From Pseudomonadales bacterium (GTDB taxonomy: Bacteria > Pseudomonadota > Gammaproteobacteria > Pseudomonadales > Azotimanducaceae): DNA of 62,012 nt. The notes beneath the pieces are model-generated. The model ran no database searches and was not told where the DNA came from. It saw only the letters and a list, made by a program, of their open reading frames with translations. The translations under genes and the position numbers were made by a program. Location of the stretch: assembly GCA_029251375.1 (NCBI GenBank), contig JAQXDL010000043.1:1-62012 (forward strand), in the 5' to 3' direction. This document shows positions 33,589 to 42,979 of the stretch, piece after piece. The first letter of the stretch is position 1, and every line of letters starts with the position of its first letter.

Positions 33589-34293
33589 TTAGACCGCTCG
33601 CTTAAGCAACATGTTACGAATATGCCCAATCGCTCGAGTTGGGTTCAATCCCCTCGGACATACGTTGACGCAGTTCATGATACCGCGACACCTGAAGACG
33701 CTGAAAGGGTCTTCTAGGTTAGACAGACGTTCTTCAGTCGCCGTATCTCGAGTGTCGGCTAGGAACCGATATGCCTGTAACAGGCCTGCTGGTCCGATGA
33801 ATTTATCGGGATTCCACCAGAAGCTTGGGCAAGAAGTTGAGCAGCATGCACAAAGAATGCACTCGTACAGACCATCCAACTTCTCTCTGTCTTGCGGGGA
33901 CTGCAACCTTTCTTGAGACGGTGCTACCTCTGAATTCATCAAATAGGGTTGAATCTTCTTATACTGAGCATAAAACTGCTCCATATCAACGACGAGGTCG
34001 CGGATAACCGGCAAACCGGGTAGCGGCTTGAGCACCAACTTATCTTTACGCACAACTTCGGACAATGGCGTCACGCATGCAAGCCCATTCTTGCCGTTCA
34101 TGCTAATACCATCCGAGCCACACACCCCTTCTCGACAAGATCGTCGATAGGTAACGGATTCATCTTTTTCCTTTAGCAGAGCCAGAAGGTCCAGAACCAT
34201 CAAATCTTTGCCACCAGGGATCTCTATATTGAAATCCTGTAGGTAAGGTTCGTTGTCCTTGTCAGGATCATATCGATAGACGCTAACTTGCAT
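33589..34293 (-). CDS. sdhB: Succinate dehydrogenase iron-sulfur subunit
   Basis: 234 residues. The 2Fe-2S ligands are C53, C58, D61 and C73 (the Asp ligand is as in E. coli). The 4Fe-4S motif CILCACCSTSCP begins at C144, and the 3Fe-4S cysteines include C201, C207 and C211. It links SdhA to the membrane anchor. Its ATG shares one base with the sdhA stop (TAATG), indicating coupling. Confidence 0.98.
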   Translation of the reverse strand: MQVSVYRYDPDKDNEPYLQDFNIEIPGGKDLMVLDLLALLKEKDESVTYRRSCREGVCGSDGISMNGKNGLACVTPLSEVVRKDKLVLKPLPGLPVIRDLVVDMEQFYAQYKKIQPYLMNSEVAPSQERLQSPQDREKLDGLYECILCACCSTSCPSFWWNPDKFIGPAGLLQAYRFLADTRDTATEERLSNLEDPFSVFRCRGIMNCVNVCPRGLNPTRAIGHIRNMLLKRAV

Positions 34294-36092
34294 TAGTAAA
34301 CTCTCTCTTTTGGTTCGAACACACCGTCCGGTAAATCACTGTCGGTCTCAAGAAGCGAAGGCGTAAAGTTTACATCTCGCTTACGAAGTTCTCTGTTGTT
34401 GGGGTCATAAATAGAATGACTCAACCAGTTTTCATCGTCTCGTGTCTGATAGTCGTCACGAGCGTGAGCACCGCGGCTTTCTCTTCGACCTTCTGCCGAT
34501 ATTGCTGTGGCCTCTGCTATCTCTAACAAATTGTCTAATTCTAAGGCTTCGAGTTTCGCGGTATTAAATGCCTTACTCTTATCTGTGAGTGACGCTTTAG
34601 AGATACGTTCTCTTAGATCTGCTAATTGCTTCATACCTTCGAGCATGGGGCCTTCTTTACGGAAGACACCAAAATTGAGTTGCATGCAGGATTGCAGTTC
34701 TCTCTTTAAGTCAGCCACGTTTTCACCGCCTGTCGCTGAATTTTCCCAGCGATTTAATCGGTGCGTCGCCTCTTCAATATCACTTGAGGATGCGTCTTTG
34801 GGGCTTAGTCCTGAATTCAACTGGTCAATAATATGTAGACCTGCCGCTCGTCCGAACACGACGAGATCGAGAAGTGAATTACCACCCAACCTGTTCGCTC
34901 CGTGCACAGATACACAGGCAGCTTCGCCTACGGCATAAAGACCGTCGATAACGTGATCTGTTCCGTCTGGTGCCACTTTAATTGCCTGGCCGTGAATATT
35001 CGTTGGCGTTCCACCCATCATGTAATGGCAAGTTGGGACAACAGGGATCGGCTCTTTGACCGGATCAACATGAGCAAAGGTTTTCGACAGTTCGACAATG
35101 CCCGGTAAGCGGGACTGCAAAACTTCTTCACCGAGGTGATCGAGTTTTAGAAACACGTGATCGCCGTCTTCGCCGCCACCACGTCCTTCTAGTATTTCTA
35201 AAACCATACTTCTGGCTACAACATCACGTCCGGCTAAGTCTTTTGCGGTTGGCGCATATCGCTCCATGAAACGTTCACCGTCCTTGTTAACAAGGTAGCC
35301 ACCTTCTCCACGACAGCCTTCTGTAACGAGCGTACCCGCGCCGGCGATACCGGTTGGGTGAAACTGCCACATTTCCATATCTTGAACAGGGAAGCCCGCT
35401 CGCAGTGCCATGCCAGTACCATCGCCGGTGTTCATCAAGGCATTGGTTGTTGACTGATAAATACGACCCGCACCGCCGGTCGCCAGTACCGTTGCTTTTG
35501 ACTTAATAAAGTGAGTCTCGCCCGTTTCCATGCAAATAGCCGTCACTCCAGCAACCGCGCCTGACTGCGTTTTCACTAGATCGACCGCAAACCATTCGGA
35601 AAAGAAAACAGATCCGGCTTTCAAGTTACCTTGATACAGGGCATGTAACATTGCGTGCCCAGTTCTATCGGCAGCCGCACAGGTTCTTGCGGCTTGACCG
35701 CCTTTACCAAAAGCCTTGGATTGGCCGCCAAAAGGACGCTGGTAGATTCTGCCGTTATCGTTTCGAGAAAAAGGCAGGCCCATATGCTCAAGTTCATACA
35801 CCGCCTGTGGACCTACACTACACATATACTGAATAGCGTCTTGGTCACCGATATAGTCTGAGCCCTTTATCGTGTCATACATGTGCCAACGCCAGTCGTC
35901 ATTAGGATCATCACTGGCTATTGCGCAGGTGATACCACCCTGAGCCGAAACCGTGTGTGACCGGGTCGGAAACACCTTTGAAATAACCGCTGTTTTACGA
36001 CCGGACTCAGCTAGCTGCAAAGCAGCTCGCATACCGGACCCACCGCCGCCAATAATAATGGCATCAAATTCTAATGTTTCTAAGTCGCTCAT
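34293..36092 (-). CDS. sdhA: Succinate dehydrogenase flavoprotein subunit
   Basis: 599 residues. The FAD-linking His is H46 in [14 protein letters not shown], the Rossmann motif is [10 protein letters not shown], and the catalytic region [21 protein letters not shown] is complete. It oxidises succinate to fumarate at the inner membrane. It sits directly between sdhD (3-base gap) and sdhB. Confidence 0.98.
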   Translation of the reverse strand: MSDLETLEFDAIIIGGGGSGMRAALQLAESGRKTAVISKVFPTRSHTVSAQGGITCAIASDDPNDDWRWHMYDTIKGSDYIGDQDAIQYMCSVGPQAVYELEHMGLPFSRNDNGRIYQRPFGGQSKAFGKGGQAARTCAAADRTGHAMLHALYQGNLKAGSVFFSEWFAVDLVKTQSGAVAGVTAICMETGETHFIKSKATVLATGGAGRIYQSTTNALMNTGDGTGMALRAGFPVQDMEMWQFHPTGIAGAGTLVTEGCRGEGGYLVNKDGERFMERYAPTAKDLAGRDVVARSMVLEILEGRGGGEDGDHVFLKLDHLGEEVLQSRLPGIVELSKTFAHVDPVKEPIPVVPTCHYMMGGTPTNIHGQAIKVAPDGTDHVIDGLYAVGEAACVSVHGANRLGGNSLLDLVVFGRAAGLHIIDQLNSGLSPKDASSSDIEEATHRLNRWENSATGGENVADLKRELQSCMQLNFGVFRKEGPMLEGMKQLADLRERISKASLTDKSKAFNTAKLEALELDNLLEIAEATAISAEGRRESRGAHARDDYQTRDDENWLSHSIYDPNNRELRKRDVNFTPSLLETDSDLPDGVFEPKERVY

Positions 36093-36095
36093 TGT

Positions 36096-36464
36096 TTAAT
36101 TCCCCCAAAGGATCTTTACGCACCAGATCAGGAAAATCGCTAGCGTAACAATACAAAAAACCTGGTAAAAAAGGCGTATACCGTCCGCGCCCTTGCCAAA
36201 ATAATGCTCACGGATGTAGTCAGTACCAATCGTCCACATACCGATCCACGCATGCGCGCAAATAGATAGAACCGCGAGAAGCGTAAAAACCTGCATCCAT
36301 GTCGTGTCGAACAAACCGCGCCATTGTTCGTATGTCATGTCTCCGTTAAAGGCGACATAACCAACCATCACAACCGTGTAGAGCGCTAAAATTATTGCTG
36401 TGACTCTCTGAACTATCCAGTCAGAAAGCCCATTTCTTGAAAAACTCGTAACCTGAGTAACCAT
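36096..36464 (-). CDS. sdhD: Succinate dehydrogenase membrane anchor subunit SdhD
   Basis: 122 residues with three membrane segments. H71 (ICAHAWIG, haem ligand position) and Y83 (ubiquinone site) fall at the same numbers as in E. coli SdhD. It binds haem b and quinone together with SdhC. An 11-base gap follows sdhC. Confidence 0.95.
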   Translation of the reverse strand: MVTQVTSFSRNGLSDWIVQRVTAIILALYTVVMVGYVAFNGDMTYEQWRGLFDTTWMQVFTLLAVLSICAHAWIGMWTIGTDYIREHYFGKGADGIRLFYQVFCIVTLAIFLIWCVKILWGN

Positions 36465-36475
36465 ATCTACCAGAC

Positions 36476-36868
36476 CTACCCTTGAATGACCCAGATCGCA
36501 GCGAGGAAGATCAATATCGCCGAAATAAGAATGGTGAATTTTGCAGCAAACTTACTGCCTTGTAATGTTTCAGCAAAGCCCATATCCATGACCAAGTGCT
36601 TAATACCTGCGACAAAGTGGTAGGCCAGTGCCGCAAGCAGCCCCCAGCTAACAAACATACCAAAAGGCGATTTGATCATTGATTTCAATGCATTGAACCC
36701 TTCCTCGGACGCTAAGGACATCTCAAGAGCAAATAGGCCGAATCCGATCCCGACGAACAGCACAACACCTGCTATCCGATGGGTAATAGATGCCAAAGCC
36801 GTGATGGGCCAGTCAAATGCCGCTAGATCCGATGGATCCACATTAATAGGACGATGATCGTTTTTCAC
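36476..36868 (-). CDS. sdhC: Succinate dehydrogenase cytochrome b556 subunit SdhC
   Basis: 130 residues with three membrane segments. S28, R31 and H84 (SITHR and AYHFVAG) match the quinone and haem residues of E. coli SdhC. The start codon appears to be GTG (36866-36868), with GAGA about nine bases upstream. It is the first gene of the nine-gene minus-strand TCA block and faces gltA across 359 bases. Confidence 0.95.
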   Translation of the reverse strand: MKNDHRPINVDPSDLAAFDWPITALASITHRIAGVVLFVGIGFGLFALEMSLASEEGFNALKSMIKSPFGMFVSWGLLAALAYHFVAGIKHLVMDMGFAETLQGSKFAAKFTILISAILIFLAAIWVIQG

Positions 36869-37227
36869 AAAAATATTCTCGGTTATAGGAACCTAAGCAT
36901 GCACCATAAATGGGTCATAAATTGACTTATTAGCGGACTAAAAACTCTCTAATAAGCGCATTTTGCCGACGTTCCGGAATAAAATGATTTTTACGTACTC
37001 AAAGCTAAATCGGATGATCTTTTGTACAGCAGCGAGACGCTTCGGCTTTCGCGGCCATATGATAGTGAGTTTGACTTCAAAAAACAAACCCACAACTGCA
37101 CCTAAGCCGCAATCTATGGGCTTTACAAGGAAGCCCCGTTTTGGAATGATGTGCCGCGCTTTGATACCCGCAAAGAACACGACAAAATACGTATTATAAT
37201 AATCAAAAGATAAATCTGGAGCTCCAA
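36869..37227. promoter_or_regulatory. Divergent control region between sdhC and gltA
   Basis: These 359 bases must hold promoters for both the sdh-suc block and gltA. An inverted repeat pairs CTTATTAG (36926-36933) with CTAATAAG (36949-36956), 58 bases upstream of sdhC. A TATAAT box lies at 37195-37200, about 28 bases before the gltA ATG, without a convincing -35, which hints at activator dependence. GGAG precedes the gltA ATG. Small open frames on both strands here look spurious. Confidence 0.6.
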
Positions 37228-38508
37228 ATGACACAGAAAGTAACGATAACAATTGACGGGAAAACCACCGAATTACCCGTGCTTGCAGCGACTGAAGGCA
37301 AGAATGTCGTTGATGTCAGAGGGCTTATTGCCGAGGGTATTTTCACCTACGACCCTGGTTTCCTGTCTACCGCAAGCTGCGATTCAAAAATCACTTACAT
37401 TGATGGTGATGCCGGCATACTGATGTATCGCGGCTACCCTATTGAACAATTAGCCGACAATTCGAATCACCTGGAAGTCGCCTACCTGCTGCTTAACGGC
37501 GAACTACCTACGCCAACAGAATACGAAAACTTTGTCGCCAGCGTTAAAGGACACCAAGACATAGATCAAAATTTTCAGGGTATTTTCAAAGGCTTTACTC
37601 AGGGCGCCCATCCAATGTCGATGGTTGGTGCAGCCATCTCAGGCTTAGCTTCGCTCTATCATGAAGACACTGATATCGATAACGCTCAGGACCGCATGAC
37701 CACTGCGCATCGACTAATAGCCAAAATTCCAACCCTTGCCGCGATGGCTTACAAACATGGTCGTGGCGAAGCGTTTGTCGCACCTGATGACAGCCTTTCT
37801 TACGCTGAGAATTTCCTAAATATGTGCTTCGGTACAGCCGGTGAAGCCCCCAATGTCAGCCCTACAATTGCTGCAGCGATGGATAAAATCTTTATTTTGC
37901 ACGCTGATCATGAGCAAAATGCTTCAACATCAACGGTACGAATGGCTGGATCGACAGATTGTAATCCCTATGCTGCGATTTCCGCTGGTGTCAGCGCTTT
38001 ATGGGGACCATCGCACGGCGGTGCAAACGAGGCAGTTTTGGATATGCTGAATGAGATTGGTGATGAATCTCGCGTAGAAGAGTTCGTTAACAAAGCAAAA
38101 GATAAAAATGATCCGTTTAAACTCATGGGTTTCGGTCACAGGGTTTACAAAAACTTCGATCCTAGAGCCACTGTCATGCAAGATTCTTGTCACGCAGTAC
38201 TTGCCGAGCAAGGCGTCGAAGACGAGCCACTGCTAAAAGTCGCGCAGAAGCTCGAAAAAATAGCCCGTGAAGACAGTTACTTTATCGACCGCAAACTCTA
38301 TCCCAACATCGATTTTTACTCGGGCATCACCTTGAAAGCGGTAGGTATTCCAACAGAGCTTTTCACAGTTATTTTCACATTGGGTCGTATGCCTGGCTGG
38401 ATCACGCATTGGAATGAAATGCTCAGTGAACCGTACAAAATAGCCCGCCCAAGACAGCTGTACCTTGGAGAATCCAAGCGTGATTTTAAAAACCTAGCAG
38501 AACGATAA
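37228..38508 (+). CDS. gltA: Citrate synthase
   Basis: 426 residues, the length of the hexameric NADH-sensitive type found in gammaproteobacteria. The catalytic histidines lie in HADHEQNASTSTVR and GFGHRVYKNFDPRA, and the catalytic Asp is in IDFYSG. It condenses oxaloacetate with acetyl-CoA. A GGAG ribosome site precedes the ATG. It is transcribed away from the sdh-suc block, the same relation as in E. coli and Pseudomonas. Confidence 0.98.
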   Translation: MTQKVTITIDGKTTELPVLAATEGKNVVDVRGLIAEGIFTYDPGFLSTASCDSKITYIDGDAGILMYRGYPIEQLADNSNHLEVAYLLLNGELPTPTEYENFVASVKGHQDIDQNFQGIFKGFTQGAHPMSMVGAAISGLASLYHEDTDIDNAQDRMTTAHRLIAKIPTLAAMAYKHGRGEAFVAPDDSLSYAENFLNMCFGTAGEAPNVSPTIAAAMDKIFILHADHEQNASTSTVRMAGSTDCNPYAAISAGVSALWGPSHGGANEAVLDMLNEIGDESRVEEFVNKAKDKNDPFKLMGFGHRVYKNFDPRATVMQDSCHAVLAEQGVEDEPLLKVAQKLEKIAREDSYFIDRKLYPNIDFYSGITLKAVGIPTELFTVIFTLGRMPGWITHWNEMLSEPYKIARPRQLYLGESKRDFKNLAER

Positions 38509-38564
38509 CAACCTGCTTGATAACACTAAAACCTAAACCATCATCCCTAGGACTCTAGGCGATT

Positions 38565-39092
38565 ATGCACAATGAACAAATGGAGCGAATTGTGGAAATT
38601 AAAATTACTATCGAAACATCGAAAGGGCCAATCAATATCAATATGTTTCCAGAGAAGGTGCCTGTAACAACAGCTAACTTTCTCAATCTTGCGAAAAAAG
38701 GCTTCTATGATGGATTAAGTTTTCATCGGGTGATTCCCAACTTCATGATCCAAGGTGGTTGTCCTCTCGGCACAGGAACCGGCGGCCCTGGTTACCGCTT
38801 CGAAGACGAGTTTGACGCCTCGCTGCGGCACGACAGCGCAGGAAAACTTTCTATGGCAAACGCTGGTCCCGGCACAAACGGTAGTCAGTTTTTTATCACT
38901 CACGGACCTACGCCGCATCTTGATGACGCGCACTCTGTGTTCGGTGAAGTTGCAAGCGATGCCGATCAGGTTGTCGTTGATTCAGTTGAACAAGGCGACA
39001 CCATCACAACAATATCTATGACCGGTGACGTCGATGCATTTCTCGCGAGTCAACAGGCACGAATCGATGAATGGGACAAAGCTGCTAGCTAA
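38565..39092 (+). CDS. Peptidyl-prolyl cis-trans isomerase, cyclophilin type
   Basis: 175 residues (166 from an alternative GTG). The cyclophilin core is clear: FHRVIPNFMIQGG, GPGTNGSQFFIT and HSVFGEV. There is no signal peptide, so it is cytoplasmic and PpiB-like. Start choice is open: the ATG at 38565 has AGG five bases before it, while a GTG at 38592 has GGAG six bases before it and gives the shorter N-terminus usual in homologues. It lies 56 bases after gltA. A strong hairpin follows the stop. Confidence 0.9.
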   Translation: MHNEQMERIVEIKITIETSKGPININMFPEKVPVTTANFLNLAKKGFYDGLSFHRVIPNFMIQGGCPLGTGTGGPGYRFEDEFDASLRHDSAGKLSMANAGPGTNGSQFFITHGPTPHLDDAHSVFGEVASDADQVVVDSVEQGDTITTISMTGDVDAFLASQQARIDEWDKAAS

Positions 39093-39408
39093 TAACCCTA
39101 TCGGATTTTGGAAGTCGCAACGGCTTCCAAAATCACTTCATTAAAATCTATTGTAAAAACTGCCTCCGCTTTGCTCCAATCATCCTTCCATTCCAACCTC
39201 GTGCGCAAACGCCATTCTTTATTTCTTGATTGCTGTTATCGTACGCACTGTCAAAAACGTGTATTACAACGCTTTGTGTTAACGAACGACTTTGGCATTG
39301 GTCCAAGATTTGGACATTTTACAAGGGCTCGAAAAAGAGTATGCAAATCAAAATCGCTTCTATATCCAGCGTATAAAATCGCGAACACTTAAAAGGTAAA
39401 TAATAAAA
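39093..39408. other. Intergenic region before the hydroxyacid dehydrogenase gene
   Basis: This 316-base gap holds the strong hairpin at 39104-39134 and a second small one, GTCCAA-GAT-TTGGAC at 39301-39315 followed by ATTTT. A 94-codon open frame across it overlaps both hairpins, has odd composition and no ribosome site, and is not annotated. The promoter for the hydroxyacid dehydrogenase should lie in the second half. Confidence 0.5.
39104..39134 (+). terminator. Strong hairpin after the cyclophilin gene
   Basis: GATTTTGGAAG (39104-39114) pairs perfectly with CTTCCAAAATC (39124-39134), an 11-bp stem with a 9-base loop, starting 12 bases after the stop codon. The tail (ACTTCATTAAAA) is not a strong T-run, so it may act as an attenuating or 3'-protecting structure as much as an intrinsic terminator. 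Confidence 0.65.
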
Positions 39409-40362
39409 ATGAAAGGCGTGATATTAGATGCGGATAGTCTTGGCGACGCTGATCTCTCCCCCATTACAAGCCTGTTAGATCACTGGGCAGTCTATTCTGA
39501 TACATCAGAAATGGATATCGACAAACGCGTAGAAGCCGCTGACGTGGTCCTAACCAATAAAATAAATCTATCAGCAAAAACCATTAACAACGCTAAGAAT
39601 CTCTCGTATATTTCGATTCTGGCGACAGGCACAAACAATGTGGATCTGATCGCAGCAAGAGACAAAGCAATAGCTGTAAGCAATTCACAAGGTTATTCGA
39701 CCGCATCCGTTGTACAGCACACGCTATCACTGATCCTTAATCTGGTGACTCAAATGCCGAGGTACCTATCGGATGTAAAGACGGGGCTCTGGCAGCGAAG
39801 TAATGTGTTCACACGATTGGATCATCCAATATCTGAACTGGACGGAAAAGTACTAGGCATTATTGGTTACGGTGAACTTGGCAGTAATGTCGCCCGAATC
39901 GCCGAAGCCTTCGGTATGCGAGTGCTGATTGCAAAACGAGACGCCACAGTTTTTGACACGTCCCGCTACTCATTCGAGGATTTACTTCCACAGGTTGATG
40001 TTCTCTCTCTACATTGCCCACTCACAGATGCCAACGAACATATGATTAACCAGGAGTCTCTAAAGTTGATGAAACCAACTGCCTTTGTGATCAATACAGC
40101 AAGAGGAAAATTGGTGAATTCACTCGACCTAATCAGCGCTCTCGAACAGGGCATCATCGCAGGCGCCGGCATTGATGTTCTCGATTCCGAACCACCGCAG
40201 CAAGATGATGTCTTAACATCAGCCGCTGCTCGCCTCGACAACCTTTTTGTGACACCACACAATGCCTGGGGTGCTCGAGAGTCTCGAATAAGACTAATTC
40301 AACAAACACGAGAGAATATTCTCGGACACATTTCCGGCAACATGCTACGGGTCGTTAACTAA
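39409..40362 (+). CDS. D-2-hydroxyacid dehydrogenase, glycerate dehydrogenase-like
   Basis: 317 residues. The NAD-binding motif GYGELG is at 153-158. The catalytic triad of the family is present: R232 (NTARGKLVN), E261 (VLDSEPP) and H284 (TPHNAWG). The pattern is closest to glycerate dehydrogenase/hydroxypyruvate reductase (HprA-like), with a role in serine-cycle or glyoxylate metabolism, but the substrate is not proven. It stands alone between two intergenic hairpin regions. Confidence 0.85.
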   Translation: MKGVILDADSLGDADLSPITSLLDHWAVYSDTSEMDIDKRVEAADVVLTNKINLSAKTINNAKNLSYISILATGTNNVDLIAARDKAIAVSNSQGYSTASVVQHTLSLILNLVTQMPRYLSDVKTGLWQRSNVFTRLDHPISELDGKVLGIIGYGELGSNVARIAEAFGMRVLIAKRDATVFDTSRYSFEDLLPQVDVLSLHCPLTDANEHMINQESLKLMKPTAFVINTARGKLVNSLDLISALEQGIIAGAGIDVLDSEPPQQDDVLTSAAARLDNLFVTPHNAWGARESRIRLIQQTRENILGHISGNMLRVVN

Positions 40363-40393
40363 CGTTCCTAGTTAAGTTGCTTGCGTAGAAGCA

Positions 40394-40465
40394 CTGATTA
40401 AGCGGTTTAAGTAAGCATTTTGCTTAGACTTGGACATTGCAATGTGTCAATAAACGCTTAATCAG
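40394..40465. other. Three-way foldable element in a convergent gap
   Basis: CTGATTAAGCGGTTTA (40394-40409) pairs with TAAACGCTTAATCAG (40451-40465) with one bulged G. Inside lie two hairpins: TAAGCA-TTT-TGCTTA (40412-40426) and GACATTGCAATGTGTC (40433-40448). The whole can fold as a three-way junction and reaches the stop codon of the VWA gene. A bidirectional terminator is the simplest reading, but there is no T-run and it is unusually elaborate. Confidence 0.6.
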
Positions 40466-41877
40466 CGGCCAAGTTGCTTCATTGCTCGTTCGATACCTTT
40501 CACACCTAAATGGTACATATGATCGTTGATTAATCGTTGTATCAAAACCGTCGTGTGGGAATCCTGCCATTGCTCAAGGGCAACGGGGTTTAGCCAGACG
40601 ACCTTCTTAAAATGATCCTGAATTCGACGAAACCAAACCTCTCCAGGCTCTGCATTGAAGTGCTCGACACTGCCTCCTTTGTCGGTGATTTCATGTCGGG
40701 CCATATTTGCGTCACCAACGAAGATAACCTTGTAATCTCTGCCGAACCGATTAATCAAGTCATAGGTATTTAGCTGTCCTTGCTTGCCCAAGTCGTTTCC
40801 CGTCCAGACGAACTCGTAGGGAAAGTTATGGAAGTAGTAAATTTCCAGATATTTAAACTCTGAGCGTGCCGCGGAAAAAAGTTGACTGCAAAGCAACACA
40901 TGCTCATCCATTGAGCCGCCAACATCCAAAAACAGCAGCACCTTTACCGCGTTTCGCTTTTCTGGGACTTCCACAATATCAAGCATGCCCGCATTTTTGG
41001 CCGTGCGCCGAATTGTATCTTCAAGGTCCAGCTCCAAATCTGCGCCAGTGCGGGCAAACTTCCTTAACCGCCGTAATGCCATTTTAAGATTTCGAGTTCC
41101 AAGCTCCGCATCAGGGTCAACGTCTTCGTACTGTCGTTGCAGCCAAACTTTGGTCGCGGTCTGCAAGCGCGCAATGTCCGAATCATCACGAATCCCCTGA
41201 CCGGGCTTTTCACCAGCCCCTAAACCTAATTTGCCTTGAGCCCCGTTACCCTCATCTTCGCCTTCTCCTTCGCCTTCTCCCTGTCCCTCTCCCTGTCCTT
41301 CTTCTTCTCCCTGTTCTTCTAAGTCTCTCTGTCCTTTTCCATCGTCCCCAGTCTCATCAACTGTCATCGCATTCGCTTCTGAATTTTTGGGAGAGCCTTC
41401 AGCGGAATCAGAGCCTTCAGCAGGTTGAGAGCCTTCAGCGGATTGAGGCCCATCAGATAGTTGAAGATCTGCTTGGCCTAAAAGCGGTTTGACGAAATCG
41501 TCTTGTTGCGCGTCGGATAGTGTTACCGCTATTTCTGGCACTATAGCGCTTTGGTAGGCGTCAATAATTTGACGATACTGATCGTCGTTCAGGTTAGGAA
41601 AATAGCGTACCAGAATAGAATTCAACAAATCCGGTGAGTGCGCTTGTGCAAAAATATTTTCTAGCGCGTCAATACCGTCAAAAAAATCAGCAAAAGCACG
41701 ATCAAATCGATCATAAAACTGTTCATCTTTTACCAAGACCGTACGACTAAGAAAGTAAAACTCACCAAGATCAGCAAAAATCAGGCGCTGGCGCATGAGT
41801 TCCAAGAGATCCAACATCTCGCGTGTCGATATCGGCACACGATATGTTCTCAGTGTTTCGAAAAAACGTAACAACAA
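40462..41877 (-). CDS. VWA domain protein, CoxE-like
   Basis: About 471 residues from a TTG at 41875-41877; the frame opens 34 codons earlier at an ATG (41979), which would overlap the upstream gene by 89 bases. Homologues begin close to the LLLRFFETLRTYRVPIS segment, so the shorter form is preferred. The C-terminal half is a von Willebrand A domain with a MIDAS-type motif (FLDVGGSMDEH). The middle has two low-complexity stretches: PAEGS-type repeats (18-bp units at 41393-41446) and a Glu/Gly/Gln-rich run (DNA 41262-41330). Such proteins usually work with MoxR ATPases; the MoxR gene here is 37 kb away. Confidence 0.8.
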   Translation of the reverse strand: MLLRFFETLRTYRVPISTREMLDLLELMRQRLIFADLGEFYFLSRTVLVKDEQFYDRFDRAFADFFDGIDALENIFAQAHSPDLLNSILVRYFPNLNDDQYRQIIDAYQSAIVPEIAVTLSDAQQDDFVKPLLGQADLQLSDGPQSAEGSQPAEGSDSAEGSPKNSEANAMTVDETGDDGKGQRDLEEQGEEEGQGEGQGEGEGEGEDEGNGAQGKLGLGAGEKPGQGIRDDSDIARLQTATKVWLQRQYEDVDPDAELGTRNLKMALRRLRKFARTGADLELDLEDTIRRTAKNAGMLDIVEVPEKRNAVKVLLFLDVGGSMDEHVLLCSQLFSAARSEFKYLEIYYFHNFPYEFVWTGNDLGKQGQLNTYDLINRFGRDYKVIFVGDANMARHEITDKGGSVEHFNAEPGEVWFRRIQDHFKKVVWLNPVALEQWQDSHTTVLIQRLINDHMYHLGVKGIERAMKQLGR

Positions 41878-41890
41878 ACTAGATGAACTC

Positions 41891-42979
41891 TTAAAGTTGA
41901 AAGGGTTTACGCTGTTGATAAGATCTAAGACGTCTTTCAAAACCCGCCCGTTGTCTGCCGTCATTTGGCAATGCATCAAGCGCTGACTGAACAGTTGTGA
42001 CAGCTAAATCAAACTCACCGACACGGGCATAAGCTGAAGCCAGTGAATCCAGATAGCCTGGTTTATCCTCCGCAGCGACAGCTTCTTTCGCTAGCCGCAC
42101 CGCCAGCTCGCCATTACAAACCTTTTGCGTTGGGCATCCTGCCAGCAGCCATGAAAGTCTGTTCTTCGCCTCTACATTGCCTTGCTGGGAGGCAAGCTCA
42201 TACCAAAGCGCAGCTTCAACATAATCACGTGCGACACCGACACCTCGTCGGTACATGTAACCTAAGGCGTTCTGAGCCTGGTTATGCCCTTGCATCGCTG
42301 CAAACCGATAATGCTCCGTTGCGAGCGTCACATTCGTTGAAACACCTATACCTTTTTCAAGCGACTGACCGAGATAGTAATGAGCCTCAATCACGCCTGC
42401 TTCAACCCCATCCTCAAAAAGCCCAACCGCTTTTTTCGTATCCGTGGCGACGCCCTCACCGTTTAGGTATAACAAACCGAGGGGGACATAAGCCATCCCG
42501 TAGTTTTGCTCTACAGCCACAGTATAAAGTTCGAAAGCACGACTAAAATCCTGCTCCACACCTTTACCCGATTTATACAGATTTGCCAGATTCACTTGGC
42601 TGCCCGGAAAACCCAATAATGCCCCTCTTTCAAAATAATCACGAGCAATTGTATAGTCTCGGTCGACTTGCCCAGCCAATAAACCTAAATGGTTTAGCGC
42701 CAGCGCGTTGTTTTCATCAAATGATAGTGCGCGTTTCAAGTCTTGTGTCGCTAGACCATAGGCTTGCAATAGACTGTAAGCGACACCTCTATTTGAATAA
42801 GCGACAACTTCGTCTTGTGGCGCCAGTTCACCTGATTCAATTGAAATTGACAGCAGCTCTACAACGTCTTTGTAACGACCCTCTGTCGCCGCTTGTTGAG
42901 CTTCTTCGAAGGCATCAGCGAGACATAAAAATGGCGCAAACCAACAGACCAAAAAAACTTTCTGCAATAATCTCGACAT
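41891..42979 (-). CDS. Sel1/TPR repeat secreted protein
   Basis: 362 residues from the ATG at 42977-42979, which gives a classical signal peptide (MSRLLQKVFLVCWFAPFLC, cleavage near LADA); the frame can begin 12 codons earlier (43015). TPR-like units at the N-terminus are followed by at least four Sel1 repeats (for example AFELYTVAVEQNYGMAYVPLG, ALWYELASQQGNVEAKNRL). These form helical scaffolds for protein contacts in the periplasm. It directly precedes the VWA gene, so they may act together; no function is known. Confidence 0.82.
   Translation of the reverse strand: MSRLLQKVFLVCWFAPFLCLADAFEEAQQAATEGRYKDVVELLSISIESGELAPQDEVVAYSNRGVAYSLLQAYGLATQDLKRALSFDENNALALNHLGLLAGQVDRDYTIARDYFERGALLGFPGSQVNLANLYKSGKGVEQDFSRAFELYTVAVEQNYGMAYVPLGLLYLNGEGVATDTKKAVGLFEDGVEAGVIEAHYYLGQSLEKGIGVSTNVTLATEHYRFAAMQGHNQAQNALGYMYRRGVGVARDYVEAALWYELASQQGNVEAKNRLSWLLAGCPTQKVCNGELAVRLAKEAVAAEDKPGYLDSLASAYARVGEFDLAVTTVQSALDALPNDGRQRAGFERRLRSYQQRKPFQL

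Noticed and set aside
36938-37252. Open frames on both strands between sdhC and gltA
   Set aside because: They occupy a divergent promoter region, overlap the gltA start, and show no protein-like pattern.
39108-39392. 94-codon open frame after the cyclophilin gene
   Set aside because: It runs through two hairpins, has unusual composition and no ribosome site.
40394-40465. tRNA gene suggested by a cloverleaf-like fold of 72 bases
   Set aside because: No anticodon arm, T-loop or acceptor consensus fits.
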